Assembly (NCBI RefSeq): GCF_003597675.1
Contig: NZ_CP030827.1
Location: 558,001-622,000 of the forward strand
Origin: Neorhizobium sp. NCHU2750
GTDB lineage: Bacteria; Pseudomonadota; Alphaproteobacteria; Rhizobiales; Rhizobiaceae
Reading direction: 5' to 3'
Length of the DNA: 64,000 nucleotides
How positions within the stretch are numbered: the stretch's first letter is position 1; each line of letters begins with the position of its first letter. Shown here in pieces: positions 33,939 through 42,100 of this stretch. The notes beneath the pieces are model-generated. The model saw only the letters and a list, made by a program, of their open reading frames with translations. It did no database searches and had not been told where the DNA came from. The position numbers and the translations under genes are program-made.

Positions 33939-34298
33939 ATGCCACGTCTGGACCATGTGAACATCGAAGCCCGTGACGCAGCGCCAATGGTCTGCTTCCT
34001 CAAGGCCGTGCTCGGCGCGGAGGAGGGGCCTCGCCCGCCATTTCCCTTTCCCGGCCACTGGCTCTATCTCGACGGCCACCCGGCCATCCATATCAATACC
34101 GTCGAGCGAGACGAGGATTTCCCCGCTGGCCTGTTCAACCACGTCGCCTTCGGCCCCTACGACCGCGACGAAGCCCTCGAGAGAGTGAAATCCACCGGCT
34201 TCCGCTTCAGGCAGGGCCAGATCCCCGGCACCACGATAGGCCAGATCTTCGTCCACGGCCCCGAGGGCATCCTGATCGAACTGCAATACCGGTTGTGA
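33939..34298 (+). CDS. VOC / glyoxalase-like protein
   Basis: The product is 119 residues from ATG 33939 with GGGAGGGGG ahead. The single-domain VOC layout is visible: RLDHVNIEARD at the N-terminus, HINTVERDED in the middle, FNHVAFGPYDRDEALERV, and the last strand GPEGILIELQYRL. Candidate metal ligands are the early His, the mid His and the final Glu. The family covers glyoxalases, dioxygenases and resistance proteins, so the reaction is open. It lies 83 bases after ppdK. Confidence 0.88.
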   Translation: MPRLDHVNIEARDAAPMVCFLKAVLGAEEGPRPPFPFPGHWLYLDGHPAIHINTVERDEDFPAGLFNHVAFGPYDRDEALERVKSTGFRFRQGQIPGTTIGQIFVHGPEGILIELQYRL

Positions 34299-34303
34299 AG
34301 GCA

Positions 34304-34573
34304 TCAATGCCGATGCACATAGACCGGGCGGGCGACGATCATCGGCGGACCCCAGAACATGTAATCGTTGCCATACATCATCGCGCGGCTCTGGGCGCTG
34401 CGGTCGAGGTCCAGGTCGAGCAGGCAGCGGGCCATCGCATCGGTCTTCGGCTTGAACCCGTAAGACGAGCAGGTGTGTTCGTCGGCCGCTCGCCGCTCTT
34501 CCGGTGTCATCGTCTGGCATGATGCCAAAAGTGCGAGAAGGGCGGAAGACAGCAGAAGACGATGAAGACGCAT
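34304..34573 (-). CDS. Small lipoprotein
   Basis: The product is 89 residues from ATG 34573, chosen because GGAG lies 7 bases ahead of it; it abuts the earlier ATG at 34579. The signal peptide ends with lipobox LLASC. The mature part has two more Cys (HTCSSYGFKP, ARCLLDLDLDR), a pattern widely seen in small alphaproteobacterial lipoproteins. The function is unknown. It converges on the VOC gene with only five bases between stops. Confidence 0.8.
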   Translation of the reverse strand: MRLHRLLLSSALLALLASCQTMTPEERRAADEHTCSSYGFKPKTDAMARCLLDLDLDRSAQSRAMMYGNDYMFWGPPMIVARPVYVHRH

Positions 34574-34839
34574 GGTCATGCTCCAGAAGAATCGGCGCAA
34601 CGAAGCCGCTTGAAATCATCTAGGGCATCTTTCACCAAAATGCGCGGACATCACGAAAAAATGCATCGGAAAATGGAAAGCTCATCGACGATCGGCTCAT
34701 GCGGCTGCACCGCAGCCTGACCGCTGGTTCTTGCCGCGCCCTCGTGACAGCCTTCCTGCCGCAGCTTTAAGATTCCATTTTTGCGCGCGCTGGCTTACAC
34801 AGGTCATGACCGCCATCGCCCGGAGCTTGCTCAGCCTTC

Positions 34840-35733
34840 ATGACCGTCCGTTTCGTCCGGCCCGTGTCCCATTCCGCCTATTTCGGACGACGCCTCGCCC
34901 TGTCCGCCTTCTTCCTGTTTGCCATCGTCACGCTGGCGCATCGCTTCGGCCCGCTTCCGGAGCCGACCTTTCTGGCGCTTCTCCTGCTGGCCGCGGCGAT
35001 TGCCGCAGCATCGCTGCCCTTCCTCATCTTCGGCCTTGCACGGCTGTGGCAGGTCGGTGCCGCGGGCGGTATCGCTGCCGCCAAGGGCCTGATCTATGCG
35101 GCCTTGCCGCTCGGCGTCGTCGCCTATGGCGCGGTCCAGTATTACACGCTCCCGGGGATCTACGATGTGTCCACCGATATTGCCGACCCGCCGGCCTTCA
35201 TCGCCGAGCCGCATGCCGATCAGCAATGGCTGCCGCGCCCGGCGCTGCCTGCATCCGGCGAGCGGCGGATCCAGCTTGCCGCCTATCCGGCTCTCGTCGG
35301 GCGGCGTTACGAGGGCGCGCTCGACCGCGTCTATGATGGCGTGCGCAAGGCGACGCTCTCGGCCCGCATCACCATCGGCAAGACCCAGGGCCTGTCTCTC
35401 GTCGAGCCCGACCTGACCGAACGCAGTGCGCCGAAGGACGATCAGGCGGCGGTGCCCGATGTCGCCCCGATCCCGATGGCGCGGCCGGAGCCGACGCTCG
35501 ATACCGCTCTCGGCAATACCGGAGACGTGCTGCTTCAGGGCCAGACCCGTACGCTGATTGCCGGCCTTCGTTTCGATCTGGTGATCCGCCTGCGCGAGGA
35601 GGCCGAGACGACCTCGGTCGATATCCGCGTCGTCTCCCGCTATGGCCCGCATGATCTCGGTTTCGGCGCGGCGATCGCCGAGGATTTTCTCGATCGCCTC
35701 GATCAGGAACTGCTGGGGCTGGCCGGCGGCTGA
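34840..35733 (+). CDS. DUF1499 domain membrane protein
   Basis: This 297-residue protein has three N-terminal membrane helices (about 17-35, 42-68, 75-98). An extracytoplasmic DUF1499 domain of about 180 residues follows (LPGIYDVSTDIADPPAF, YPALVGRRYEGALDRVYDGV, RFDLVIRLREE, ISVVSRYGPHDLG-like end). DUF1499 has no established reaction. The start has no clear ribosome site; it was chosen for the hydrophobic onset. Confidence 0.85.
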   Translation: MTVRFVRPVSHSAYFGRRLALSAFFLFAIVTLAHRFGPLPEPTFLALLLLAAAIAAASLPFLIFGLARLWQVGAAGGIAAAKGLIYAALPLGVVAYGAVQYYTLPGIYDVSTDIADPPAFIAEPHADQQWLPRPALPASGERRIQLAAYPALVGRRYEGALDRVYDGVRKATLSARITIGKTQGLSLVEPDLTERSAPKDDQAAVPDVAPIPMARPEPTLDTALGNTGDVLLQGQTRTLIAGLRFDLVIRLREEAETTSVDIRVVSRYGPHDLGFGAAIAEDFLDRLDQELLGLAGG

Positions 35734-35750
35734 CGTCGACTGGTTGCCCG

Positions 35751-36665
35751 TCAGAACACCGGCCGGTAGATGCCGGCAAGCGAAGGCGGGCCGTCGGTCT
35801 CCACCCGGCCTTTCTCGATCAGGTCCTCGATATGGGCAAGCACCGAAAGCGCTGCCGCGCCATGCAGCCGCGGATCGGTCTTGGCATAGATGGTCTTCAC
35901 CATCTCGGGGATCAGCCGGTCGCCGGCACGAATGCGCTCCATCACCGCCCGTTCGCGCATCCGACGGTGGGTTCGAAGCCCCCTCAGGAACGAGGCCGGC
36001 TCGCGCACCGGGCCACCATGGCCGGGAAAATAGATGCGGTCCTCGCGTGCCAGCAGCTTCTCGATCGAGGCCATGAAATCGGCCATCGAACCGTCCGGTG
36101 GCGCCACGATCGTCGTCGCCCAGGCCATCACGTGATCGGCGGAAAACACGATGCCGGTGCCGTCGAGCGCAAACGCCGAATGATTGGCTGTGTGGCCGGG
36201 CGTGTGGATCGCCGAAAGCGACCAGCCGTCGCCTTTGATCGCCTCGCCGTCGGCAATCGCGATATCCGGCCTGAACGCGCTGTCGGCGCTTTCGGCAAAC
36301 GGGTTGACCTCGCCCTCGTGCAGTGGGCGTGCGGCGCGGTGAGGCCCTTCCGCCACCGTCAGCGCGCCGGTGGCAGCCTTCAGCCGGTCTGCAAGCGGCG
36401 AGTGGTCGCGATGCGTATGGCTGACAAGGATATGGCTGACGGTGCGGCCATCGAGCGCCCGCATCAGCGCCTCGAAATGCGCTTGGTCGTCGGGACCCGG
36501 ATCTATCACCGCGACGGAAGATCCTCCGACGATATAGGTATTCGTGCCATGAAAGGTGAAAGGCGAGGGATTGTTGACTGTGAGCCGTTCGACGCCCTCG
36601 GCGATAGCCACCGGCACGCCGTAGGACGGCTGAAACTCGGTGTCGAAATCGATATCCTCTGCCAT
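35751..36665 (-). CDS. MBL fold metallohydrolase
   Basis: The product is 304 residues from ATG 36665 (MAEDIDFDTEF), with AAGG ahead; an in-frame ATG at 36707 is less likely. The metal motif HTHRDH near 106-111 is intact, with further ligands in HTPGHTANHSAF and FSADHVM. A C-terminal winged-helix-like part follows (HRRMRERAVMERIRAG), as in LACTB2-type proteins. It is a cytoplasmic hydrolase of unknown substrate, converging on the DUF1499 gene. Confidence 0.92.
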   Translation of the reverse strand: MAEDIDFDTEFQPSYGVPVAIAEGVERLTVNNPSPFTFHGTNTYIVGGSSVAVIDPGPDDQAHFEALMRALDGRTVSHILVSHTHRDHSPLADRLKAATGALTVAEGPHRAARPLHEGEVNPFAESADSAFRPDIAIADGEAIKGDGWSLSAIHTPGHTANHSAFALDGTGIVFSADHVMAWATTIVAPPDGSMADFMASIEKLLAREDRIYFPGHGGPVREPASFLRGLRTHRRMRERAVMERIRAGDRLIPEMVKTIYAKTDPRLHGAAALSVLAHIEDLIEKGRVETDGPPSLAGIYRPVF

Positions 36666-36865
36666 CCTGACCTTGTGCCTGCGCTCTACCTGCCTTGCCA
36701 TCTCCATGCCTTAGCATCGCTTGATGCTGGCTGGCGATAGTCGCATGGGCAAAACAAAGCTTCGGGAAAATACCCTAATGAAGAAAGATAGACGTTGAGG
36801 GCAGGGGAAAGCTTTGCTAGAGGAGGCCCCTGCTGCCCGGCGCATCGAAGCTGCCGGTCATCTGT

Positions 36866-36940
36866 TGGGGCGTCGCCAAGCGGTAAGGCACCGGTTTTTG
36901 GTACCGGCATTCCCAGGTTCGAATCCTGGCGCCCCAGCCA
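36866..36940 (+). tRNA. tRNA-Gln (anticodon UUG)
   Basis: The cloverleaf can be drawn by hand. Acceptor TGGGGCG pairs with CGCCCCA and the D arm is GCC / GGC. The anticodon stem CCGGT / ACCGG has loop TTTTGGT (anticodon TTG), and the T arm CCAGG / CCTGG has loop TTCGAAT. CCA is encoded at 36938-36940. TTG pairs with CAA codons, so it carries glutamine. Confidence 0.95.
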
Positions 36941-37357
36941 TATTTTATCGTCAAGACCACATTGGCACGATGAGCGGGAACTCGCTGTCGTTGCGTGCCA
37001 TGGCAGGCCCCGGTGTTGGGCGCCGCTTGCCCTTTGATCCTCTCGCGTCGTGTGTTCGATCTTGTTGCGTACCCGCAAGTATCTTTGGCCGGTTTCTTCG
37101 GCCCTTCTGTGCGATGTTCTTGCAAGGCCCGTGGTCCTTGAAAGATCACGGGGATATTTGCTGTGGCGACGCTTGTGGAACAGATATTGATCAATATGAT
37201 CATTGCCGTCGTGGGTGGTAACGCTGCGGCGAGGCGTTGATATCGAGACGAAAGCGAACGCGATTGCAGGATCGCGTCGGAGACGGCCTTCATAGGCCCG
37301 GATCCTCTCGGCGCTCAGTGTCGTCATCAAGAACCGAAGTGCTTAATGAGGAACGAA
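36941..37357. other. Gene-free spacer between tRNA-Gln and the YegP-like gene
   Basis: No supported frame lies here. A small hairpin ACGCGAT / ATCGCGT is at 37258-37277 with a 6-base loop. A GAGGAACG ribosome site closes the spacer. I see no clear promoter or integration site beside the tRNA. Confidence 0.5.
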
Positions 37358-37534
37358 ATGGCTCACAAGTTTGAAATCTACAAGGACAAGGCGGGCGAGT
37401 ATCGCGTTCGCTTCAAGTACAACAACGAAGTGATGTTTGCGACCGAGGGCTATGCGTCCAAGTCCGGCGCAGAAAACGCCATTGCATCGATCAAGAAGAA
37501 CGGACCGGACGCTCCGACCGAAGACAATAGCTGA
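37358..37534 (+). CDS. YegP/DUF1508 family small protein
   Basis: The product is 58 residues from ATG 37358, with GAGGAACGAA directly ahead. KFEIYKDKAGEYRVRFKYNNEVMFATEGYASKS and AIASIKKNGPDA match the DUF1508 repeat (one unit; E. coli YegP has two). The fold is a small alpha/beta domain of unknown role, probably cytoplasmic. A 9-bp hairpin follows the stop by seven bases. Confidence 0.9.
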   Translation: MAHKFEIYKDKAGEYRVRFKYNNEVMFATEGYASKSGAENAIASIKKNGPDAPTEDNS

Positions 37535-37541
37535 TCAGGAC

Positions 37542-37577
37542 GCCCGCCGGGACTGTGACCCCACAATGCCGGCGGGC
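37542..37577 (+). terminator. Hairpin after the YegP-like gene
   Basis: GCCCGCCGG (37542-37550) pairs perfectly with CCGGCGGGC (37569-37577) around an 18-base loop. No T run follows, so the terminator role is uncertain. Confidence 0.4.
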
Positions 37578-37693
37578 CTCCCGCACCACCTTGCTTTCCC
37601 GATGCGATAAACCTGCCTGCATCTGCGCGTGCATCACGGGTCGGGCCGTCCATCGTGCATGCGATCATTCATTGGTCGGATCTGCGCGCCGTC

Positions 37694-38686
37694 TCATCCG
37701 AATGCGTTATAGGCCGTCGGGTCCATGCGGCGGATCTGCCTCAGCACGCGATAGGGCATGCTGGACTTGGTCACGATATAGCGCGGTGCCGTCTTGCCGC
37801 CGAAGCCTGAAAACAGCAGGATCGAACCGGCATTGCTGATGCCGTCGAAATCGAACACATATCCCATCGAGGTCGCCGACTGGATGGCATTCCAGATCAA
37901 CAGCGGTACCACCCCATTGCCGGCATCCGGTGCGCGCGTCGACATCAGATAGTAATAGGTGTTGGAGTCCCATACGCAGAAGATCGCGGCCTTGATGTCG
38001 CCGCTGTTATATTCCCGCGCGACCCAGACATGGCCGCGGCCTCGTTCCATAGCCTTGATCGCAAGGTCCTTGCAGATGTCGAAATCGACATTGGCCTGCA
38101 TGTTTTTCTTTTGCAGATGCGCGGTGGCAAGATGGAAATAGGCCTCTGGATCAACGCTCTCATGGACCTTGAAGTTTTCGGACGCCCGGCGGATGACATT
38201 GCGCGTCTTGTCGCGCATGCCCTTCCAGATCATCAGGTCCGGATAAGGCTGGATCTCGAAGGTGAATTGCACCTCGACATTATAGCCCTGTGCCTGGAAC
38301 GGCAGGGCGTCGCAGATGCCGCGATGCATCTTCTGGCGAAACGAGGAGAGCGGCGGCAGCTTGCGGATCAGTTCCTGCGTAATCGAATTGCGTTTGACAT
38401 AGCGGTTGGCCTCGCTGCCCCCACCGTCATTGATGCCCGGCCCAAGGAAATGCGTCAGCGTCGGCATGTTGCTGCTCGACAGCCCGTAACGTGAACTGAC
38501 CATGTAGGGAAGGCGCCCAACGGTGCGTCCTCCATCCTCGACTTCAACGAAGTCCACCCGGCCGCGTGTCGCGGTATCGAGCCACCAGTCTTCGTGAAAT
38601 ATTGTCGGTCTCAGGCAGTCGAAAGCATTTTCCGCAGCAGCTTTAAGTCGGCTCTGCTGGTCGATACTCGGTGTACGCGTGATCAT
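37694..38686 (-). CDS. FemAB-like / GNAT-fold protein of the polysaccharide locus
   Basis: This 330-residue protein has two GNAT-like halves. The first has FHEDWWLDTATRG near 30 and GRLPYMVSSRYG near 57. The second has DKTRNVIRRASENFKVHE near 160 and GHVWVAREYNSGDIKAAIFCVWD near 220. A final FDFDGISNAGSILLFSGFGG stretch follows. This matches the FemAB / BioF2-like acetyltransferase group often found in capsule and exopolysaccharide loci. It may add an acyl or amino-acyl group to a sugar; the substrate is unknown. It marks the left edge of the locus. Confidence 0.75.
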   Translation of the reverse strand: MITRTPSIDQQSRLKAAAENAFDCLRPTIFHEDWWLDTATRGRVDFVEVEDGGRTVGRLPYMVSSRYGLSSSNMPTLTHFLGPGINDGGGSEANRYVKRNSITQELIRKLPPLSSFRQKMHRGICDALPFQAQGYNVEVQFTFEIQPYPDLMIWKGMRDKTRNVIRRASENFKVHESVDPEAYFHLATAHLQKKNMQANVDFDICKDLAIKAMERGRGHVWVAREYNSGDIKAAIFCVWDSNTYYYLMSTRAPDAGNGVVPLLIWNAIQSATSMGYVFDFDGISNAGSILLFSGFGGKTAPRYIVTKSSMPYRVLRQIRRMDPTAYNAFG

Positions 38687-39133
38687 AGAATCTAGGCCTC
38701 AATACTATAGATTCTGACGTTGTGCTGCGATGCAAACCTGTACTGATGCTTATTTACTCTTTGTTTACGATTTAATTTAGATGAAAATTCTGAAATGTGA
38801 ATAAGCCGAGGAGTTTTTATTGAAGTTTCTGTCTTTGCAGAGATGTTCCTTCGTATAGAGAGGGAAATACATGGGTGTAATTCGGCTATAAAATTCAATG
38901 GTTTATAGAATTCTACCGAAAGATGTATTGCGGTCAAATTTTTGTGATGGTGCGTAAAAAATCACCTTGTGGTTGTTATTTCTGCGCAACCAACTGTCGT
39001 TTCATCGAGGGAGATACCTTCGGATGCATCCCGCAAAAGGAGATGTCGTGTGGTTTTCCGGTCGTGTGTGACCCTTGATCACCCGAGGGTCGCGAACCGG
39101 TTTGGCTGCCGCATATCGCCTCTGATACGTGCG
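38687..39133. other. AT-rich spacer in the polysaccharide locus
   Basis: The first 250 bases are clearly AT-rich against the GC-rich genes around it. A nested inverted repeat lies near its right side (GACCCT 39070-39075 with AGGGTC 39086-39091, inside CCGGT / ACCGG). It is downstream of the GT4 gene and upstream of the FemAB-like gene. No supported gene is seen. Confidence 0.5.
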
Positions 39134-40222
39134 TCAGCCAGTCTGACTTGCCGTCAGCGAGAGTTCCGGCTGTGCCATGGCAGAACGATAGACATTCGAT
39201 GTCTCGCGCGCCACGCGCTCGATCGTCAGCGTCTCCAGCCGCATCTGGCTGCGCTGCTTCCATGTTTCGAGCGTATCGGGCTCTGCAAGCAGGTCTTCAA
39301 GCGTCGCAGCAAGCACGTCCGGTGCGCCTGGCGGCACCAGCAGCCCCGCCTCGCCGAATTCCAGCAGTTGCGGAATGCCGTCGACATGCGTGCCGATAAT
39401 CGCGCAGCGCGCCTCCCGCGCCTCGGAAATCACCAGCGGTGCAGGATCGGCCAGCGACGGCAGGACGAATATGTCGGCCGCCAGCATGTAGGGGTAGGGG
39501 TCGTCGATCGCGCCGACAAAGGTGATCGCCTCACCGCCGCCGCTTTCGGCCGCAAGCGCCCGGTAGTCGTTCTCCATCGGTCCGCCGCCGATCACATAGA
39601 GCCGGGCTGCCGGGTGATCCCCATGAATGGTGTTGAAGGCGGCAAGAAGATCCGGCAGGCCCTTGCGTGGATGCAGGCCGCCGACGAAGACGATGCTGGG
39701 CTTGGCGAGGTCCGCCGGCATGGTGCTGCGGTTGGCAAACCGTGCGGCGCCGATCGTGCCGTTCAGGACGACACGCAGCTTGTCTGCCGAAACGCCGCGC
39801 TTTTGCATCGAGCGGCGGACGGATTCGCTGACCGCGATCACCCGCGTGCCGAGCCCCATCAGGATGGCGCTCTTCTCGAACTCGTTGTGCACGGTGGTGA
39901 TCAGCGGCAGGCCGGAGAGCTTGCAGATCGGATAGGCCAGCACCGCGCTTGTCATCATATGCGCGTGGATCACGTCGGGCTTCCACTCTTTCACATGGCC
40001 TCTGAAGGCTAAGAGCGAGCGCAGGACGGTGAGCGGCTTCCGCTCATGGTCGAGATGCCGGGTCGCCACCTGGTTTGCCGCAAGCAGCCGGTCGAAATCT
40101 CCGCCGCCGCTGGCAATGCATACGTCATGCCCCTGCCTCTTCTGCTCGCAGGCCAGGTCGACCGCCGCATGGACATGGCCGTTCAGCCGGTTGGTATGGT
40201 TGAGGAGATGCAGGATACGCAT
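39134..40222 (-). CDS. Glycosyltransferase family 4
   Basis: This 362-residue GT-B enzyme starts MRILHLLNHTNRLNGHVHA with a Gly-rich N-terminal loop. The acceptor half has VIHAHMMTSAVLAYPI. The donor half has FVGGLHPRKGLPDLLAAF near 195 and the family's nucleotide-sugar stretch (FVLPSLADPAPLVISEARE, then GLLVPPGAPD). It adds a hexose to a lipid-linked intermediate on the cytoplasmic face; the sugar cannot be told. It lies in a minus-strand pair, downstream of the FAD gene. Confidence 0.92.
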   Translation of the reverse strand: MRILHLLNHTNRLNGHVHAAVDLACEQKRQGHDVCIASGGGDFDRLLAANQVATRHLDHERKPLTVLRSLLAFRGHVKEWKPDVIHAHMMTSAVLAYPICKLSGLPLITTVHNEFEKSAILMGLGTRVIAVSESVRRSMQKRGVSADKLRVVLNGTIGAARFANRSTMPADLAKPSIVFVGGLHPRKGLPDLLAAFNTIHGDHPAARLYVIGGGPMENDYRALAAESGGGEAITFVGAIDDPYPYMLAADIFVLPSLADPAPLVISEAREARCAIIGTHVDGIPQLLEFGEAGLLVPPGAPDVLAATLEDLLAEPDTLETWKQRSQMRLETLTIERVARETSNVYRSAMAQPELSLTASQTG

Positions 40223-40297
40223 GTTTTATTGACCCGCTGACACGATACAACTTTGCCCGAACGTCTTGCTGCAGCGTCACCCTTTTGCCGCCGGCCG

Positions 40298-41659
40298 TCA
40301 GGCGGGCTGCGCGTCGGGATGCCGGTAGTTCAATGCTTCCTCCGCCTCGAGCGTCGAGACCCTTGCCGTCGGCTGATAGTTGAAGGCGCCATGGCGGCCG
40401 AAGGATTCTATTCCGAACTGCTTCAATATATCGATCTGCTGCCGCGCATTGGCCGCAGCCCCATGGACATAGATCGGATAGGCATTGTCAAGCACATGGC
40501 CGCCTTCCAGCCTCAGGTCGCCGTCGAATATGCCGTTTTTAGCCACGTGCTGGCGAAACTCGGCCTCTGCCAGTTCGATACTGCTGATGATCTCGTTGGC
40601 GACCACCTCGACGGCAAAATACTCGCGCCCTTCATTGGAGCCGTAGAAGTCGGAATAGACGGTCAGCCGCTTCCACGCCGCCTCGTAGGAAAAGTTGTAG
40701 AGGATCGACTGCGCGAAACCGCGATTGCCGCTGAAGCTGAAATACAGGCTTATCAGGGTGATCGTCTGCAAAGGCTGGTTCTGGGCGAGGCCGCAAAGGC
40801 CGGAAATGATGTTGATCGGAATGGTCGAGATCACCCGTGCCGCAGCCATCGTCTTGCCGCAGGACGAGGTGACCACGAACCGTCCTGCCGATTTCTCGAG
40901 CTTTGCGATGTCGATACCGAGCCGGAATGCCACGCCGCTCTGGCTGAGCGTGTGCTTGACCGGCTCATAAAGTGCTGAATAGCCGGCCTTTGGCCGCGCC
41001 AGCTGCTTGTTGGGCGGCGCGATCTGCGCCGGCGAACGCCTTTTCCACATCTTGCGCAAGAGATTGGTCAGCGACGAATGCTCCTTGATCCAGAGCATGC
41101 GCTTCTGCGCCAGTTCGAGGTCGATATGGTCGGGGGCCACGCCATAAAAGCGTGCCATGTAGTTTTCCAGCCCCGAGCGCCTGAGAAGATAGGCGCCGAT
41201 CCAGTAGGCGGCAAAGTCCTTGGCATTGCGCATCGTTTTGCGCTGGATGCGCGCAGCCAGAACCGACAGCATGATGCGGCAGATGACCAGCGGCCCTGCG
41301 GCGATGATGTCGTCCTTAACCGAGATCGGATAGGTCGTGATCTTGCGCTGCGGGTTCAGCCTGCCCCACGAGGGATGGATATGGACATAGTGTTCCAGCA
41401 ACTCGGGAAAGTGCTTTACCAGCGGGGAATCGTCCTGGAAAATCAGGCTGCCGACATCGAAGGTGAAGCCATTGCGGGACCAGTCGAGGTGATTGCCGCC
41501 CACCCGGTCGTAGCTGTCGACGACCATGATCCGGCCACTGCTCTGTTTGACGAGCACGGATGCCGCAACCAGGCCGCTGACGCCGGCGCCTAGTATAATC
41601 GCATCGAATGCTTCCGTCTCCGGTGCCCTTTCCTGTTGCAACTCGTAGGAATCATTCAT
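40298..41659 (-). CDS. FAD-dependent oxidoreductase, UDP-galactopyranose-mutase-like
   Basis: This 453-residue protein has a dinucleotide-binding loop AIILGAGVSGLVAASVL near 22, followed by VVDSYDRVGGNHLDW near 46-60. It continues FTFDVGSLIFQDDS, a pattern shared by UGM and protoporphyrinogen-oxidase-like proteins. A middle all-helical part and a C-terminal HGAAANARQQIDILKQFG follow. UGM-type enzymes turn pyranose into furanose nucleotide sugars without net redox. Whether this one does so is inference. It is divergent from the flippase gene across an AT-rich spacer. Confidence 0.85.
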   Translation of the reverse strand: MNDSYELQQERAPETEAFDAIILGAGVSGLVAASVLVKQSSGRIMVVDSYDRVGGNHLDWSRNGFTFDVGSLIFQDDSPLVKHFPELLEHYVHIHPSWGRLNPQRKITTYPISVKDDIIAAGPLVICRIMLSVLAARIQRKTMRNAKDFAAYWIGAYLLRRSGLENYMARFYGVAPDHIDLELAQKRMLWIKEHSSLTNLLRKMWKRRSPAQIAPPNKQLARPKAGYSALYEPVKHTLSQSGVAFRLGIDIAKLEKSAGRFVVTSSCGKTMAAARVISTIPINIISGLCGLAQNQPLQTITLISLYFSFSGNRGFAQSILYNFSYEAAWKRLTVYSDFYGSNEGREYFAVEVVANEIISSIELAEAEFRQHVAKNGIFDGDLRLEGGHVLDNAYPIYVHGAAANARQQIDILKQFGIESFGRHGAFNYQPTARVSTLEAEEALNYRHPDAQPA

Positions 41660-42100
41660 CGATTCTCCTTCACGGGCGCTGAAAGGCTGACAATACTGTA
41701 TCGGAATATTGCGAGAAGTTAATATTTATAATAATTTTGTTAATAAATGCAATGGAGACGGCAGTATTTCTATAAATTATGCTAATTTATCCTGAAAATG
41801 CAACAAAAACATGTATTTAATATGTGAATATATTTTGTATTTACAAGTGATTTGCATGCTCTATGTATTGATGATCAACTCTGTCTTGGAGGGTGGAGAA
41901 CAGGGGCGCGATTTGACGTCCTGTCTGGTGAATTCGCCTGCGCATGCATTCTGTACTTCGTCGACGCCGGAATTTGTATTTCTGCCGAAGGCGATGGGAG
42001 CAATCTATCTGATCGTGATGTGGCATGAGGAGGTCCCTGTCCTCGGCTTTTGTCGATAGGGATATGTCAGCGGTCTCAGTTGTTTGGGGTTTGGCCGTCT
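41660..42100. other. AT-rich divergent regulatory spacer
   Basis: Bases 41,695-41,880 are very AT-rich (TAATATTTATAATAATTTTG and similar). The spacer lies between the divergent FAD and flippase genes and must hold both promoters. No supported gene is seen; the 82-codon frame at 41811 lacks coding character. Confidence 0.5.

Noticed and set aside
36866..36940. tRNA-Gln as an integration site of a mobile island
   Set aside because: No integrase gene and no repeat of the tRNA 3' end were found in the window.
36817..37293. 158-codon minus-strand frame across tRNA-Gln
   Set aside because: Its C-terminal part is antisense tRNA sequence, a well-known false gene.
38692..38937. 81-codon minus-strand frame in the AT-rich spacer
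   Set aside because: It lies in low-GC sequence with no ribosome site or domain; more likely regulatory DNA.
41811..42059. 82-codon plus-strand frame before the flippase
   Set aside because: It lies largely in AT-rich spacer, with no ribosome site and no recognisable family.
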